Source: Sphingomonas sanguinis
GTDB taxonomy: Bacteria; Pseudomonadota; Alphaproteobacteria; Sphingomonadales; Sphingomonadaceae
Reading direction: 5' to 3'
NCBI RefSeq assembly: GCF_019297835.1
Contig: NZ_CP079203.1
Location: forward strand, 1,523,001 to 1,587,000
Length of the DNA stretch: 64,000 nt
Each line of letters opens with the position of its first letter. Positions within the stretch are counted from its first letter, which is position 1. The position numbers were made by a program, and so were the translations under genes. Of the stretch, positions 48,555 to 57,168 are shown in pieces. The notes under the pieces are model-generated. The model did no database searches. It worked only from the letters and a program-made list of their open reading frames with translations, and was not told the DNA's origin.

Positions 48555-48593
48555 GGGCCGCCCCTCCTTCGGGAGGGGCGGCCCTTCTTTTTT
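48555..48593 (+). terminator. Rho-independent terminator of the TonB receptor gene
   Basis: GGGCCGCCCCTCC and GGGAGGGGCGGCCC form a 13-base stem over a TTC loop, followed by a T-rich tract. It starts 28 bases after the stop. Confidence 0.93.
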
Positions 48594-48630
48594 GCCCTTC
48601 CCCCGCAGGCCGTGTAGATGTCACCCGGCC

Positions 48631-49770
48631 ATGGCCAGTCATTCGCCCGTCGCGACGTCCTCCGCTTCGCCCCCCGCTTCCGATCCCCTGTCGGTTCGCC
48701 CCTTTTTCGAGAACAAGGCGCGTGCCTTCTGGACGCTGCAGGCGGCCGGGTGGTCGGGCTATCTGGTGCTGCGATCGGTGGTCGGCATCTCCAACGGCTT
48801 TTCGCTGGAGAAGATCATCCCCGTCATCATCGAGGCGATCCTGGGCTATTGCATCACCCTGCTGCTCTCGACGCTGTACGGCTATTATCGGCGCATCCCG
48901 CGCATCATGGGGGTGTTCCTGACGCTGGCGACGCTGGCGGCGGCGACGTTCCTCTACGCCGCGCTCAATGCCTTTTCCTTTTCGTTCATCACCACGACCC
49001 AGCCGGGCGTCACCGTCACGCTGCTGATCGGCAACCTGTTCATCACCTTCGTGGTGCTGGCGGGCTGGTCGGCACTGTATTTCGCGATTAACTATTATTT
49101 GATCGTCGAAAGCCAGATCGACGAGATGCGTGCGCTGGAGCTGCAGGCCTCGACCGCGCAGTTGGCGATGCTGCGCTATCAGTTGAACCCGCATTTCCTG
49201 TTCAACACGCTCAACTCGATCTCGACGCTGGTGCTGCTGAAACAGACCGAGCGCGCCAATGCGATGTTAAGCCGGCTGTCAGCCTTCCTCCGCTACACCT
49301 TGGCCAATGAGCCGACCGCGCATGTCACTGTGGCGCAAGAGGTTGAAACGCTGAAACTCTATCTCGAAATCGAAAAGATGCGCTTCGAAGACCGCCTGCG
49401 TCCCAGTTTCGAGATCGACCCGCGCGCCGAACGGGCGCGCCTGCCCTCGCTGCTGCTGCAACCGCTGGTCGAGAACGCCATCAAATACGCCGTCACGCCA
49501 CAGGAGGAAGGCGCGGAAATCCGCGTCGATGTGCGACTGGTCGGGCAACGGGTGCGGATCGCCGTATCCGACACCGGCCCCGGCTTGCACGAAATCCGTC
49601 ATTCCTCAAGCGTTTCGACCGGCGTTGGACTGTCCAATATCCGCGAACGACTGGCCCAGGCTTATGGCCCGGACCACCGTTTCGAATCCCGCTCCGCGCC
49701 GGCTGGCGGATTCTCGGTGGAGATCGAAATCCCCTTCCAGCTTGAGAATGTGAACAGAGAGGCCGCATGA
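48631..49770 (+). CDS. LytS/AlgZ-type sensor histidine kinase
   Basis: A 379-residue membrane sensor kinase. Four hydrophobic segments lie at about residues 40-155. The His_kinase domain holds LRYQLNPHFLFNTLNSIST with the phosphorylated His near residue 188, and an HATPase domain with LVENAIKYA and GPGLHE follows. It has no recognisable sensor fold beyond the membrane part. Its stop overlaps the start of the response regulator gene by four bases, so they form a pair. The stimulus is unknown. Confidence 0.92.
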   Translation: MASHSPVATSSASPPASDPLSVRPFFENKARAFWTLQAAGWSGYLVLRSVVGISNGFSLEKIIPVIIEAILGYCITLLLSTLYGYYRRIPRIMGVFLTLATLAAATFLYAALNAFSFSFITTTQPGVTVTLLIGNLFITFVVLAGWSALYFAINYYLIVESQIDEMRALELQASTAQLAMLRYQLNPHFLFNTLNSISTLVLLKQTERANAMLSRLSAFLRYTLANEPTAHVTVAQEVETLKLYLEIEKMRFEDRLRPSFEIDPRAERARLPSLLLQPLVENAIKYAVTPQEEGAEIRVDVRLVGQRVRIAVSDTGPGLHEIRHSSSVSTGVGLSNIRERLAQAYGPDHRFESRSAPAGGFSVEIEIPFQLENVNREAA

Positions 49771-50564
49771 CCATCCGTACCATCCTCGTCGACGACGAGC
49801 CCCTGGCGATCCAGGGCATGGAGCTTCGGCTCCAGGCGCACGACGACGTCGAGATCATCGAGCGCTGCTCGAACGGGCGCGAGGCGATCCGCGCGATCAA
49901 GACGCACAAACCCGACCTCGTTTTCCTCGACATCCAGATGCCCGGTTTCGACGGCTTTTCGGTGGTCCAGGGCCTGATGGAGGTCGAGCCGCCGCTGTTC
50001 GTCTTCGTCACCGCCTATTCCGACCATGCGCTGCGCGCGTTCGAGGCACAGGCGGTCGACTATCTGATGAAGCCGGTCGAGGAGGCGCGTCTTGCCGACA
50101 CCCTCGACCGTGTGCGCCAGCGCCTGAACGAGAAGCGCGGCGCGGGTGAGGTCGAGAAGCTGAAGGAAGTGCTCGCCGAACACGCCCCCGACGCGGTGAC
50201 CGACCTGAGCGAGGGCGGCGAAGTCGCGTCGAGCCGGTTCGAAAAGCTCATCAACATCAAGGATCGCGGCCAGATCTTCCGCGTCGATGTCGACACGATC
50301 GAGATGATCGAGGCGGCGGGCGACTATATGGTCATCAACACCGGCGACAATTCGCTGGTCCTGCGCGAGACGATGAAGGACCTGGAAAAGCGGCTCGACC
50401 CGCGCCGTTTCCAGCGGGTGCACCGGTCGACCATCGTGAACCTGGACCTGGTGAAGCAGGTGAAGCCGCATACCAATGGCGAATGCTTCCTGCTGCTGGA
50501 ATCGGGCGCGCAGGTGAAGGTGTCGCGCAGCTACCGCGACGTCGTGGCGCGGTTCGTTCATTGA
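49767..50564 (+). CDS. LytTR-family response regulator
   Basis: A 265-residue DNA-binding response regulator. The receiver domain (about 1-120) has the acidic pair DDE at 9-11, the phosphorylation Asp near 55 in FLDIQMPG, and Lys in LMKPV. A linker follows, then a LytTR domain (about 157-262) with IEAAGDYMVINT and FQRVHRSTIVNLDLV. It is partner to the overlapping kinase gene. Targets are unknown; the nearby TonB receptor is a candidate. Confidence 0.94.
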   Translation: MTIRTILVDDEPLAIQGMELRLQAHDDVEIIERCSNGREAIRAIKTHKPDLVFLDIQMPGFDGFSVVQGLMEVEPPLFVFVTAYSDHALRAFEAQAVDYLMKPVEEARLADTLDRVRQRLNEKRGAGEVEKLKEVLAEHAPDAVTDLSEGGEVASSRFEKLINIKDRGQIFRVDVDTIEMIEAAGDYMVINTGDNSLVLRETMKDLEKRLDPRRFQRVHRSTIVNLDLVKQVKPHTNGECFLLLESGAQVKVSRSYRDVVARFVH

Positions 50565-50584
50565 TCTGAGGTCCGGACCCCACC

Positions 50585-50737
50585 TCCGTTCACACTGAGC
50601 GAAGTCGAAGTGCACGTTCCACGCTGGATTAAGCGGAAGGAGCGTGGCCTTCGACTTCGCTCAGGCTGAACGGAGGCTTGAAGCTAACCCAAAACCCAAC
50701 AGCCGTTCACGCTGAGCGAAGCTGAAGCGCACGCCCC
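50585..50737. repeat. Family B palindromic repeats, one and a half copies
   Basis: Three arms are visible: CCGTTCACACTGAGCG..GTCGAAG-like, TTCGACTTCGCTCAGG..CTGAACGG, and CCGTTCACGCTGAGCG. The central two pair into one stem and the third is an extra arm. The region lies between the response regulator and queE, which converge. Confidence 0.85.
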
Positions 50738-50755
50738 GACAGCGGCCGAAAAACC

Positions 50756-51388
50756 CTAACGCAGCCCCAGCATCTTGTGAGTTTGCAGCGTTAACCGCCA
50801 GCGCGGGCGATCCATCACCATGGCGATGCACGCCTCCCGGTTTTCGTCCGCGCGCGGATCGTCGAGCGGTTGGAGCAGGTGGTTCGCAAAATCCCAGCCT
50901 TCGACCTCGGCCGGATCGATCCCCGCCTGCGGCCAGACCAGCTTTAACTCCTGCCCCGAACGCTGGACGACGTCAGACCCCGCCTTGGGGCTGATGCACA
51001 CCCAGTCGAGTCGCGGGTGCGCGGCGATCGTCCCGTTGCTTTCGATCGCGATGAAGAACCCGGCGTCATGCAGCGCATCGACCAGTGCATCATCGACCTG
51101 GAGCATCGGCTCGCCCCCGGTCAGCACGACGAAGCGCTCATCGCGCGACTCGCCCCAAAAGCCCTCGACCGCCGCGACCAGCGAGGCGGCATCGGCAAAA
51201 CGCCCGCCGCCCAGGCCATCGACCCCGACGAAATCGGTGTCGCAGAAGCGGCAGATCGCGCTCGCCCGGTCCTGCTCGCGGCCGGACCACAGGTTGCAGC
51301 CCGCGAAGCGCACGAACACCGCGCGCCGCCCGGCCTGCACGCCCTCCCCTTGGAGCGTCAGGAACATTTCCTTGACGGCATAGCTCAT
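50756..51388 (-). CDS. queE: 7-carboxy-7-deazaguanine synthase QueE
   Basis: A 210-residue radical-SAM enzyme that makes 7-carboxy-7-deazaguanine in the preQ1/queuosine pathway. The cluster cysteines are spaced C-x14-C-x2-C (near 31, 46 and 49) rather than the standard radical-SAM CxxxCxxC, which is a recognised QueE variant. VVLTGGEPMLQ follows. It lies four bases after queC in the same unit. Confidence 0.93.
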   Translation of the reverse strand: MSYAVKEMFLTLQGEGVQAGRRAVFVRFAGCNLWSGREQDRASAICRFCDTDFVGVDGLGGGRFADAASLVAAVEGFWGESRDERFVVLTGGEPMLQVDDALVDALHDAGFFIAIESNGTIAAHPRLDWVCISPKAGSDVVQRSGQELKLVWPQAGIDPAEVEGWDFANHLLQPLDDPRADENREACIAMVMDRPRWRLTLQTHKMLGLR

Positions 51389-51392
51389 CGGC

Positions 51393-52088
51393 TCAGCCCT
51401 GCGGCTTGACCGCATAGGCGGTGGGATCGGGGATGCCCGCTTCCTCGAAGCCGCGCGAACGCAGGCGACAGCTGTCGCACTCGCCGCAATGCAGCCCCTC
51501 GGGCGTCGGGTCGTAACATGACCAGCTGATCCCCATGTCGACGCCCAGCCGCGTGCCTTCGCGTACGATATCGGCCTTGGTCATGTACTGGAGCGGCGCA
51601 TGGATCTTGAACGGTTGGCCCTCGACGCCGGCCTTGGTCGCGATCTCGGCCAGACCTTCGAAGGCGGCGATGAACTCGGGGCGGCAATCGGGATAGCCCG
51701 AATAGTCGAGCGCATTGACCCCGATGAATAGGTCACGCGCGCCCGCCGCCTCGGCCCAGCCGAGCGCGAGGCTGAGGAAGATGGTATTGCGCGCAGGCAC
51801 ATAGGTGACGGGAATACCCGGCTGAACACCGTCCTTGGGCACATCGATATCCGCGGTCAGCGCAGAGCCGCCAAAGGCCGACAGGTCGAGCGGCAGGACG
51901 ATATGGCGTTCGGCCCCCAGCGCCTCTGCGACTCGCGCGGCGGCGGCCAGTTCGACCTTGTGGCGCTGGTTATAGTCCACCGAAAGCGCGAGCACGCGAT
52001 AGCCGGCGGCCTTGGCCGAAGCAGCGGAAATCATCGAGTCCAGCCCGCCCGAAACGAGCACGACCGCCATAGGAGCAGAAGATGTCAT
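51393..52088 (-). CDS. queC: 7-cyano-7-deazaguanine synthase QueC
   Basis: A 231-residue ATP-dependent enzyme that converts 7-carboxy- to 7-cyano-7-deazaguanine (preQ0). The ATP pyrophosphatase loop SGGLDS is at about residues 13-18, and the zinc site cysteines appear near the end in [11 protein letters not shown] plus SWSCYDP. The ATG at 52088 gives MTSSAPM; an ATG six codons later is possible. Upstream lie 210 bases with a terminator-like hairpin but no recognised preQ1 riboswitch. Confidence 0.94.
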   Translation of the reverse strand: MTSSAPMAVVLVSGGLDSMISAASAKAAGYRVLALSVDYNQRHKVELAAAARVAEALGAERHIVLPLDLSAFGGSALTADIDVPKDGVQPGIPVTYVPARNTIFLSLALGWAEAAGARDLFIGVNALDYSGYPDCRPEFIAAFEGLAEIATKAGVEGQPFKIHAPLQYMTKADIVREGTRLGVDMGISWSCYDPTPEGLHCGECDSCRLRSRGFEEAGIPDPTAYAVKPQG

Positions 52089-52162
52089 GATGGGGCCGAT
52101 CGCTACGCCCATTGGCGCGCGGTTGCAATGGTGCGTTGGGGCCGAGCGTAGGAGCTGCAAGA

Positions 52163-52193
52163 AAGGGCGGGACCGAACAATCAGTCCCGCCAA
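52163..52193 (-). terminator. Hairpin after the ABC-2 permease gene
   Basis: GCGGGAC and GTCCCGC form a stem around TGATTGTTCG on the minus strand, followed by CCCTTTCTT. It lies about 110 bases beyond the permease stop and before queC. The T tract is weak. Confidence 0.5.
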
Positions 52194-52300
52194 GGACCTG
52201 ACCGGGCATGCTGAGGACCCGGGCGAGGGAGAAATCTGCTGCTGAAGCAGAACCCCCTTGTAGCAGCATGATAGTTAAAAAACGGAAAAGCCGATCCGTT

Positions 52301-53158
52301 TCAGTTCTTCAATTTCCAGCCCTTGCGCAGCAGGACGTAGCACAGGACCGCCATCGCGATGTCGATGCCAAGCACGACGAACCCGCCCAGCGTCACCGGC
52401 GAGTCGGCCAGCCCCAGAAAGCCGTAGCGGAAGCCTGAAATGACATAGAAGAACGGGTTGGCATGGCTGATCGCGCGGAACGCCGGAGCGAGGCCATCAA
52501 CCGAATAGAAGGTGCCCGACAGCAGCGACAGCGGCACGACCACGAAATTGGTCACGGCGGCGGCATGGTCGAACTTCTCCGCCCAGATCGAGGTCAGCAC
52601 GCCCAGCAGCGCGAGGAACACCGAGCCGAGCAGGCCGAACCACAGCACCGCGAACAGCGCGTGCGGCGTCACATGCACCCCCGGCCAGATCGCCATTGCG
52701 ACCCAGACGGTCAGGCCAACCAGCACCGCGCGCGTTACCGCGCCGCCGACCAGCGCGGCCAGCAGCTCGGCGGTGGAAAGCGGCGGCATCAGATAATCGA
52801 CGATCGTGCCCTGGATCTTGCCGACCAGCAGCGAGAAGCTGGCATTGGCAAAGGCATTGTTCATCATGCCCATCACGATCAGGCCCGGCGCGATGAAATC
52901 GGCGAAAGGCACCTGCGCGCCCGCCACCGGCACGGCATGACGGCCGCCGAGCGCGGTGGTGAAAATGATGAGATAAAGCAGCGTCGTGACCGACGGCGCC
53001 CAGATCGTCTGGAGCTGCACCTTGAAGAAACGGCGCACCTCCTTGATATAGAGGGTCTTGAGGCCGCCCCAGTTGATGTTCCGGATTACGGGTTCACCGG
53101 GGGCGGCGCGCACCGCCGAGTGGATTTCACCGAGGGGGGGCTGGCTGCTCATCGCCAT
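52301..53158 (-). CDS. ABC-2 type transporter permease
   Basis: A 285-residue inner-membrane permease of the ABC-2 family (drug, polysaccharide or lipid exporters). It has a cytoplasmic N-terminus with the coupling-type TLYIKEVRRFFKV, about six helices, and the ABC-2 signature region PLSLLSGTFYSVDGL. No ATPase gene is adjacent in the window, so its partner must be elsewhere. Starts MAM and MSS are both possible. The substrate is unknown. Confidence 0.87.
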   Translation of the reverse strand: MAMSSQPPLGEIHSAVRAAPGEPVIRNINWGGLKTLYIKEVRRFFKVQLQTIWAPSVTTLLYLIIFTTALGGRHAVPVAGAQVPFADFIAPGLIVMGMMNNAFANASFSLLVGKIQGTIVDYLMPPLSTAELLAALVGGAVTRAVLVGLTVWVAMAIWPGVHVTPHALFAVLWFGLLGSVFLALLGVLTSIWAEKFDHAAAVTNFVVVPLSLLSGTFYSVDGLAPAFRAISHANPFFYVISGFRYGFLGLADSPVTLGGFVVLGIDIAMAVLCYVLLRKGWKLKN

Positions 53159-53239
53159 AGCGCGTAACGGTTGCCGTGGCCGCCCGCAACCCGGTACGAT
53201 GACTGGCGGTTGCGATGATGAAGTGAGGAAAGGTTTCGA

Positions 53240-53899
53240 ATGTCGTGGACCGATGAGCGGATCGATACGCTCAGGACGATGTGGGAAGCGGGTCAGACCG
53301 CCAGCCAGATCGCCGAAGCACTGGGCGGGGTCAGCCGCAACGCGGTGATCGGCAAGGCACACCGCCTGGGCCTGCAGGCGCGCCCGTCGCCGGTGAAGGC
53401 CAATGAGCCCGCCGCGGCTCCTGTTGCCGAGCCGGTGGTCGCGGCCGCTCCGCCGCCGCCCCCGCCCGCGCCGGAACCCGAGCCCGAGCCTTCGCCCTTT
53501 GTGGCCGAGGATGAACCGGACACGGAGATCGAAGCCGAACCCGCCAAGGCGCGCGAGCCGCAGCCGATCCTGCGCTCGGTCGGCCCCGGCGGCTTCGTCC
53601 GCCAGTCGCCTGGCGAGCAGCAGCCCCCGCCCTCGCCCGCCCCGCCCCGCCGCCTGGTGCCCGCCAAGCCGAGCCCCGAAATGGCGGGCAAGACCTCGCT
53701 GCTCGACCTGAACGACCGCATCTGCAAATGGCCGATCGGCCATCCGGGCGAGCCGGACTTCCACTTCTGCGGCGACAAGGTGAATCCGGGCTTTCCGTAC
53801 TGCGTTGCGCATTGCGGCCACGCCTATCAGGCGCAGCTGCCCCGCCGCGACCGTCGCCCGCCGCCGCCTTTGCCCTTTGGCGGCCCGCGCGTCCGCTGA
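53240..53899 (+). CDS. gcrA: GcrA family cell cycle regulator
   Basis: A 219-residue alphaproteobacterial transcription regulator that recruits sigma-70 RNA polymerase at methylated GANTC promoters. The N-terminal helix-turn-helix region (about 1-46) has the family's SWTDERIDTLRTMWEAGQ-type start and VSRNAVIGKAHRLGL. A long Pro/Glu-rich linker (about 55-150) is followed by a Cys/His-rich sigma-interaction domain (CKWPIGHPG, FCG, YCVAHC). AGGAAAGG lies before the ATG. The pairing with the minus-strand permease gene leaves about 80 bases between. Confidence 0.95.
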   Translation: MSWTDERIDTLRTMWEAGQTASQIAEALGGVSRNAVIGKAHRLGLQARPSPVKANEPAAAPVAEPVVAAAPPPPPPAPEPEPEPSPFVAEDEPDTEIEAEPAKAREPQPILRSVGPGGFVRQSPGEQQPPPSPAPPRRLVPAKPSPEMAGKTSLLDLNDRICKWPIGHPGEPDFHFCGDKVNPGFPYCVAHCGHAYQAQLPRRDRRPPPPLPFGGPRVR

Positions 53900-53914
53900 G
53901 TCGGGGTTGATGAA

Positions 53915-53950
53915 AAGCCCGCCGGTTTCGTGACCGGCGGGCTTTTTCTT
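53915..53950 (+). terminator. Rho-independent terminator of gcrA
   Basis: AAGCCCGCCGGT and ACCGGCGGGCTT form a 12-base stem followed by TTTTCTTT, 15 bases after the stop. Confidence 0.95.
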
Positions 53951-53966
53951 TGGCGGTTTCCCTTGG

Positions 53967-54047
53967 CCTTCGACTTCGCTCAGGCTGAACGGGGGCAGGA
54001 CAAGCTACCTCACCGCCGTTCGCACTGAGCGAAGTCGAAGTGCACGC
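53967..54047. repeat. Palindromic intergenic repeat, family B
   Basis: TTCGACTTCGCTCAGG..CTGAACGG pairs with CCGTTCGCACTGAGCG..GTCGAAG. It lies between the convergent gcrA and the barrel gene. Confidence 0.9.
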
Positions 54048-54084
54048 CCCCCCGCTCTCCAAAAGCGGCGGGGCACCCCTCACA

Positions 54085-54945
54085 TCAGAACCGGAACGCC
54101 GCCGTCGCGCGCAGCGAGTGCCAGCGGAACTTGTCGTCCGACCGCCGGATATCCGTACCCGCCGTATTGGGCGCCAGCACGAACGGATTGGTCGCGGGCG
54201 CCGAGCCTTGCGTCACCCGGACGCGCGTATCGTCGTCGCGATACTGGTGGTACATATATTCCATACCAATCGAGAAGTTGCGCCCGATCTTCTGCTCGAT
54301 ACCGCCGCCGCCGAGGAAGCCGAACTGGTTGCGCTTGCCGCTGAGGGCGAAGGCGTTCGACCCGTTCGAGGTCGCGAACTCGCGGTTGATCCGCGCATAG
54401 CCGCCGCCGAACGTGCCGTAGAACAGCGTGTTGTTCGCCGCATAACCCGCGCGACCACGGACCGAGGCTTCCCAGTCGATGCTGCGGGTGAAGGTGTACC
54501 AGGCAGGCGTGGTCGAGAAGGCCGAGACGCTGTCGGTGATCTCCGACTTACCGAACTCGCCCACCGCGCCATACACGATGTTGCCGACCTGATGGTCGAC
54601 GCCGACACGGCCATAATAGGCGATGCCGTCCTTGTCGTTGTCGCAACCGGTGGCGGCATTCTGCGGCGAGAGCACGCTGCGCGCGCGGCCGTTGCAGAAG
54701 CCCGGCGAGAAGGCGTTGGCGCCGGTCGAGGTCGTCACCGTGTCGCCGAACCGTCCGTCCAGATTGCGGTCGAACAGAAAGCGCGAACCGACATCATTGG
54801 GCTGCACGTCATAGCCGAAGCTGCCGCCGACATAGACGCCGGAGAAAGGCGCATCGTCCTCGCCCGCATAGGTGCCGTCCTGCGCCATGGCAGGCGCGGC
54901 GATCAACGCCGAGGCCATGGCCCCCGCCATCCAGAATTTCATCAT
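54085..54945 (-). CDS. Outer membrane beta-barrel protein (OmpA/Opa-like porin family)
   Basis: A 286-residue secreted protein with a signal peptide ending APAMAQ. Alternating strand patterns such as FSGVYVGGSFGYDV, YYGRVGVDHQV and IGMEYMYHQYRDDD resemble the eight-stranded outer-membrane beta-barrel (OMP_b-brl) family, and the chain ends in FRF with a terminal aromatic. Two cysteines in GFCNGRA and GCDNDKD may form a disulfide. GGGAGTGATA precedes two adjacent ATG codons. No function beyond a surface barrel is assigned. Confidence 0.85.
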   Translation of the reverse strand: MMKFWMAGAMASALIAAPAMAQDGTYAGEDDAPFSGVYVGGSFGYDVQPNDVGSRFLFDRNLDGRFGDTVTTSTGANAFSPGFCNGRARSVLSPQNAATGCDNDKDGIAYYGRVGVDHQVGNIVYGAVGEFGKSEITDSVSAFSTTPAWYTFTRSIDWEASVRGRAGYAANNTLFYGTFGGGYARINREFATSNGSNAFALSGKRNQFGFLGGGGIEQKIGRNFSIGMEYMYHQYRDDDTRVRVTQGSAPATNPFVLAPNTAGTDIRRSDDKFRWHSLRATAAFRF

Positions 54946-55097
54946 TATCACTCCCGTACCCTTGGCATAAAGGTGACGGGCAAACGGTCCGGCCCCGTGG
55001 AAATATCCCAGGTTAGATTTTTGGCAAAGTTTTGTTGCAAACCTGCCACGCGCCACGAAGCTGGCGCAAGCGCGCCGCAGCGCCTATAGTTCCCGTT

Positions 55098-57077
55098 ATG
55101 TCCAATGATCTGTTCGCGGGCGGTGCCCGTCCCCAGCCCGCCTATGACGCCTCCTCGATCGAGGTGCTGGAGGGGCTGGAGCCGGTTCGGCGCCGCCCGG
55201 GCATGTATATCGGCGGCACCGACGAGCGCGCGCTGCATCATCTGGCGGCCGAAGTGCTCGACAATGCGATGGACGAGGCGGTGGCGGGCCATGCTAACCG
55301 AATCGAGGTGAAGCTGGAACCGGGCAACCGCCTGACCATCGTCGACAATGGGCGCGGCATCCCGGTCGATCCGCACCCCAAATTCCCCGACAAGTCGGCG
55401 CTGGAGGTCATTCTCTCGACGCTCCACTCGGGCGGCAAGTTCACCGGCAAGGCCTATGCGACCTCCGGCGGTCTGCACGGCGTCGGCATTTCGGTGGTCA
55501 ACGCACTGTCGTCGGACACGGTGGTCGAGGTGGCGCGCGAGCGTGTCCTCTATCGCCAGCGTTTCGCGAAAGGCGCGACGCTGGGTCCGCTGGAGACGGT
55601 GGGCGCCGCCCCCAACCGGCGCGGCACCAGCGTCGCCTTCACCCCCGATACAGAGATTTTTGGGCCGGAGCTGCACTTCAAGCCCGCGCGCCTGCACAAG
55701 CTGGTCCGCTCCAAGGCCTATCTCTTTGCGGGCGTCGAAATCCGCTGGCATTGCGCGCCCGAGCTCATCACCGACGATACCCCTGCCGAGGCGGTCTTCC
55801 AGTTCCCCGGTGGCCTGGCCGATCACTTGAAGGAACAGATTGCCGGCCGCGAATGCGCGACGGCCGATTTCTTCTCGGGCAATCAGGATTTCCCCGCCGA
55901 GCAGGGCCGCGTCGAATGGGCGGTCGCATGGCCGCTGTGGAGCGACGGCAGCTATAGCTGGTATTGCAACACCATCCCGACCCCCGATGGCGGCACCCAC
56001 GAACAGGGCCTGCGCCAGGCGCTGGTGCGTGGGCTTCGTGCGTTCGGCGAATTGGTGAACCAGAAAAAGGCCAAGGACATCACCGCCGACGACGTCATGG
56101 TCGGCTCCGAACTGATGCTGTCGGTCTTTATCCGCGAACCGCAATTTCAGAGCCAGACCAAGGACCGCCTCACCAGCCCGGAAGCCGCCGGTCTGGTCGA
56201 AAAGGCGGTGCGCGACCATTTCGACCATTATCTCTCGGCCAATATGGAGCGCGGAAAGGCGCTGCTCGGCTATGTGCTCGACCGGATGGACGAGCGCCTG
56301 CGCCGCAAGGCCGAGCGCGAGGTCAAGCGCAAGACCGCCACGTCGGCACGCAAGCTGCGCCTGCCCGGCAAGCTGACCGACTGTTCGGCCGACAGCCCCG
56401 AGGGGACCGAGCTGTTCATCGTCGAGGGCGACTCGGCAGGCGGCTCGGCGAAACAGGCACGCGACCGCAAGACGCAGGCGATCCTGCCGATCCGCGGCAA
56501 GATCCTGAACGTCGCCAGCGCCACCTCGACCAAAATCCTGCAGAATCAGGAAATCGCCGACCTGACGCTGGCCATGGGCTGCGGCACGCGCAAGGATTGC
56601 GACCCGACCCAGCTGCGCTACGAAAAGATCGTCATCATGACCGACGCAGACGTGGACGGCGCGCATATCGCCACGCTGCTGATGACCTTCTTCTTCCAGG
56701 AAATGCCCGATCTGGTGCGGCGCGGGCACCTCTATCTCGCCCAGCCGCCGCTCTATCGCCTGACGGTCGGCGCCAAGTCGCTCTACGCCCGTGACGACGC
56801 CCACCGCGCCGAGCTGGAACGCACCGCTTTCAAGGGCAAGAAGGTCGACGTCGCCCGATTCAAGGGCCTGGGCGAGATGAACCCCGGCCAGCTTCGCGAA
56901 ACGACGATGGACCCCGCCACCCGCAGCCTGATCCGCATCACCCTGCCCCAGGAATATGAGGAGCGCGCAGGCGTCAAGGACCTGGTCGACCGGCTGATGG
57001 GCAACAACCCGGCGCACCGCTTCGCCTTCATCCAGGAAAATGCGGCGCGGCTGGACGAAGAGGTCATCGACGCCTGA
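55098..57077 (+). CDS. parE: DNA topoisomerase IV subunit B
   Basis: A 659-residue type IIA topoisomerase ATPase subunit that decatenates daughter chromosomes with ParC. The GHKL domain begins with VRRRPGMYIGGTDERALHHL and has EVLDNAMDEA. The TOPRIM domain has FIVEGDSAGGSA and TDADVDGAHI. Length and RPGMYIGGTD favour ParE over GyrB. parC is not in the window. A hairpin terminator follows. Confidence 0.94.
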   Translation: MSNDLFAGGARPQPAYDASSIEVLEGLEPVRRRPGMYIGGTDERALHHLAAEVLDNAMDEAVAGHANRIEVKLEPGNRLTIVDNGRGIPVDPHPKFPDKSALEVILSTLHSGGKFTGKAYATSGGLHGVGISVVNALSSDTVVEVARERVLYRQRFAKGATLGPLETVGAAPNRRGTSVAFTPDTEIFGPELHFKPARLHKLVRSKAYLFAGVEIRWHCAPELITDDTPAEAVFQFPGGLADHLKEQIAGRECATADFFSGNQDFPAEQGRVEWAVAWPLWSDGSYSWYCNTIPTPDGGTHEQGLRQALVRGLRAFGELVNQKKAKDITADDVMVGSELMLSVFIREPQFQSQTKDRLTSPEAAGLVEKAVRDHFDHYLSANMERGKALLGYVLDRMDERLRRKAEREVKRKTATSARKLRLPGKLTDCSADSPEGTELFIVEGDSAGGSAKQARDRKTQAILPIRGKILNVASATSTKILQNQEIADLTLAMGCGTRKDCDPTQLRYEKIVIMTDADVDGAHIATLLMTFFFQEMPDLVRRGHLYLAQPPLYRLTVGAKSLYARDDAHRAELERTAFKGKKVDVARFKGLGEMNPGQLRETTMDPATRSLIRITLPQEYEERAGVKDLVDRLMGNNPAHRFAFIQENAARLDEEVIDA

Positions 57078-57123
57078 TCGGCCAGGTGTTGTTTCGCTTT
57101 TTGCGATCGGCTAACGTGACATC

Positions 57124-57152
57124 GGGCGGCCACCTGTGCCGCCCTTTGCTGT
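57124..57152 (+). terminator. Hairpin terminator after parE
   Basis: GGGCGGC and GCCGCCC form a stem over a CACCTGT loop, followed by TTTGCTGTTT, about 46 bases after the stop and just before argD. Confidence 0.6.
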
Positions 57153-57168
57153 TTGAAGGAGACGTCCC

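Noticed and set aside
52089..52300. A preQ1 riboswitch upstream of queC
   Set aside because: The region has hairpins and an A-rich stretch, but no match to a preQ1-I or preQ1-II core in the right orientation.
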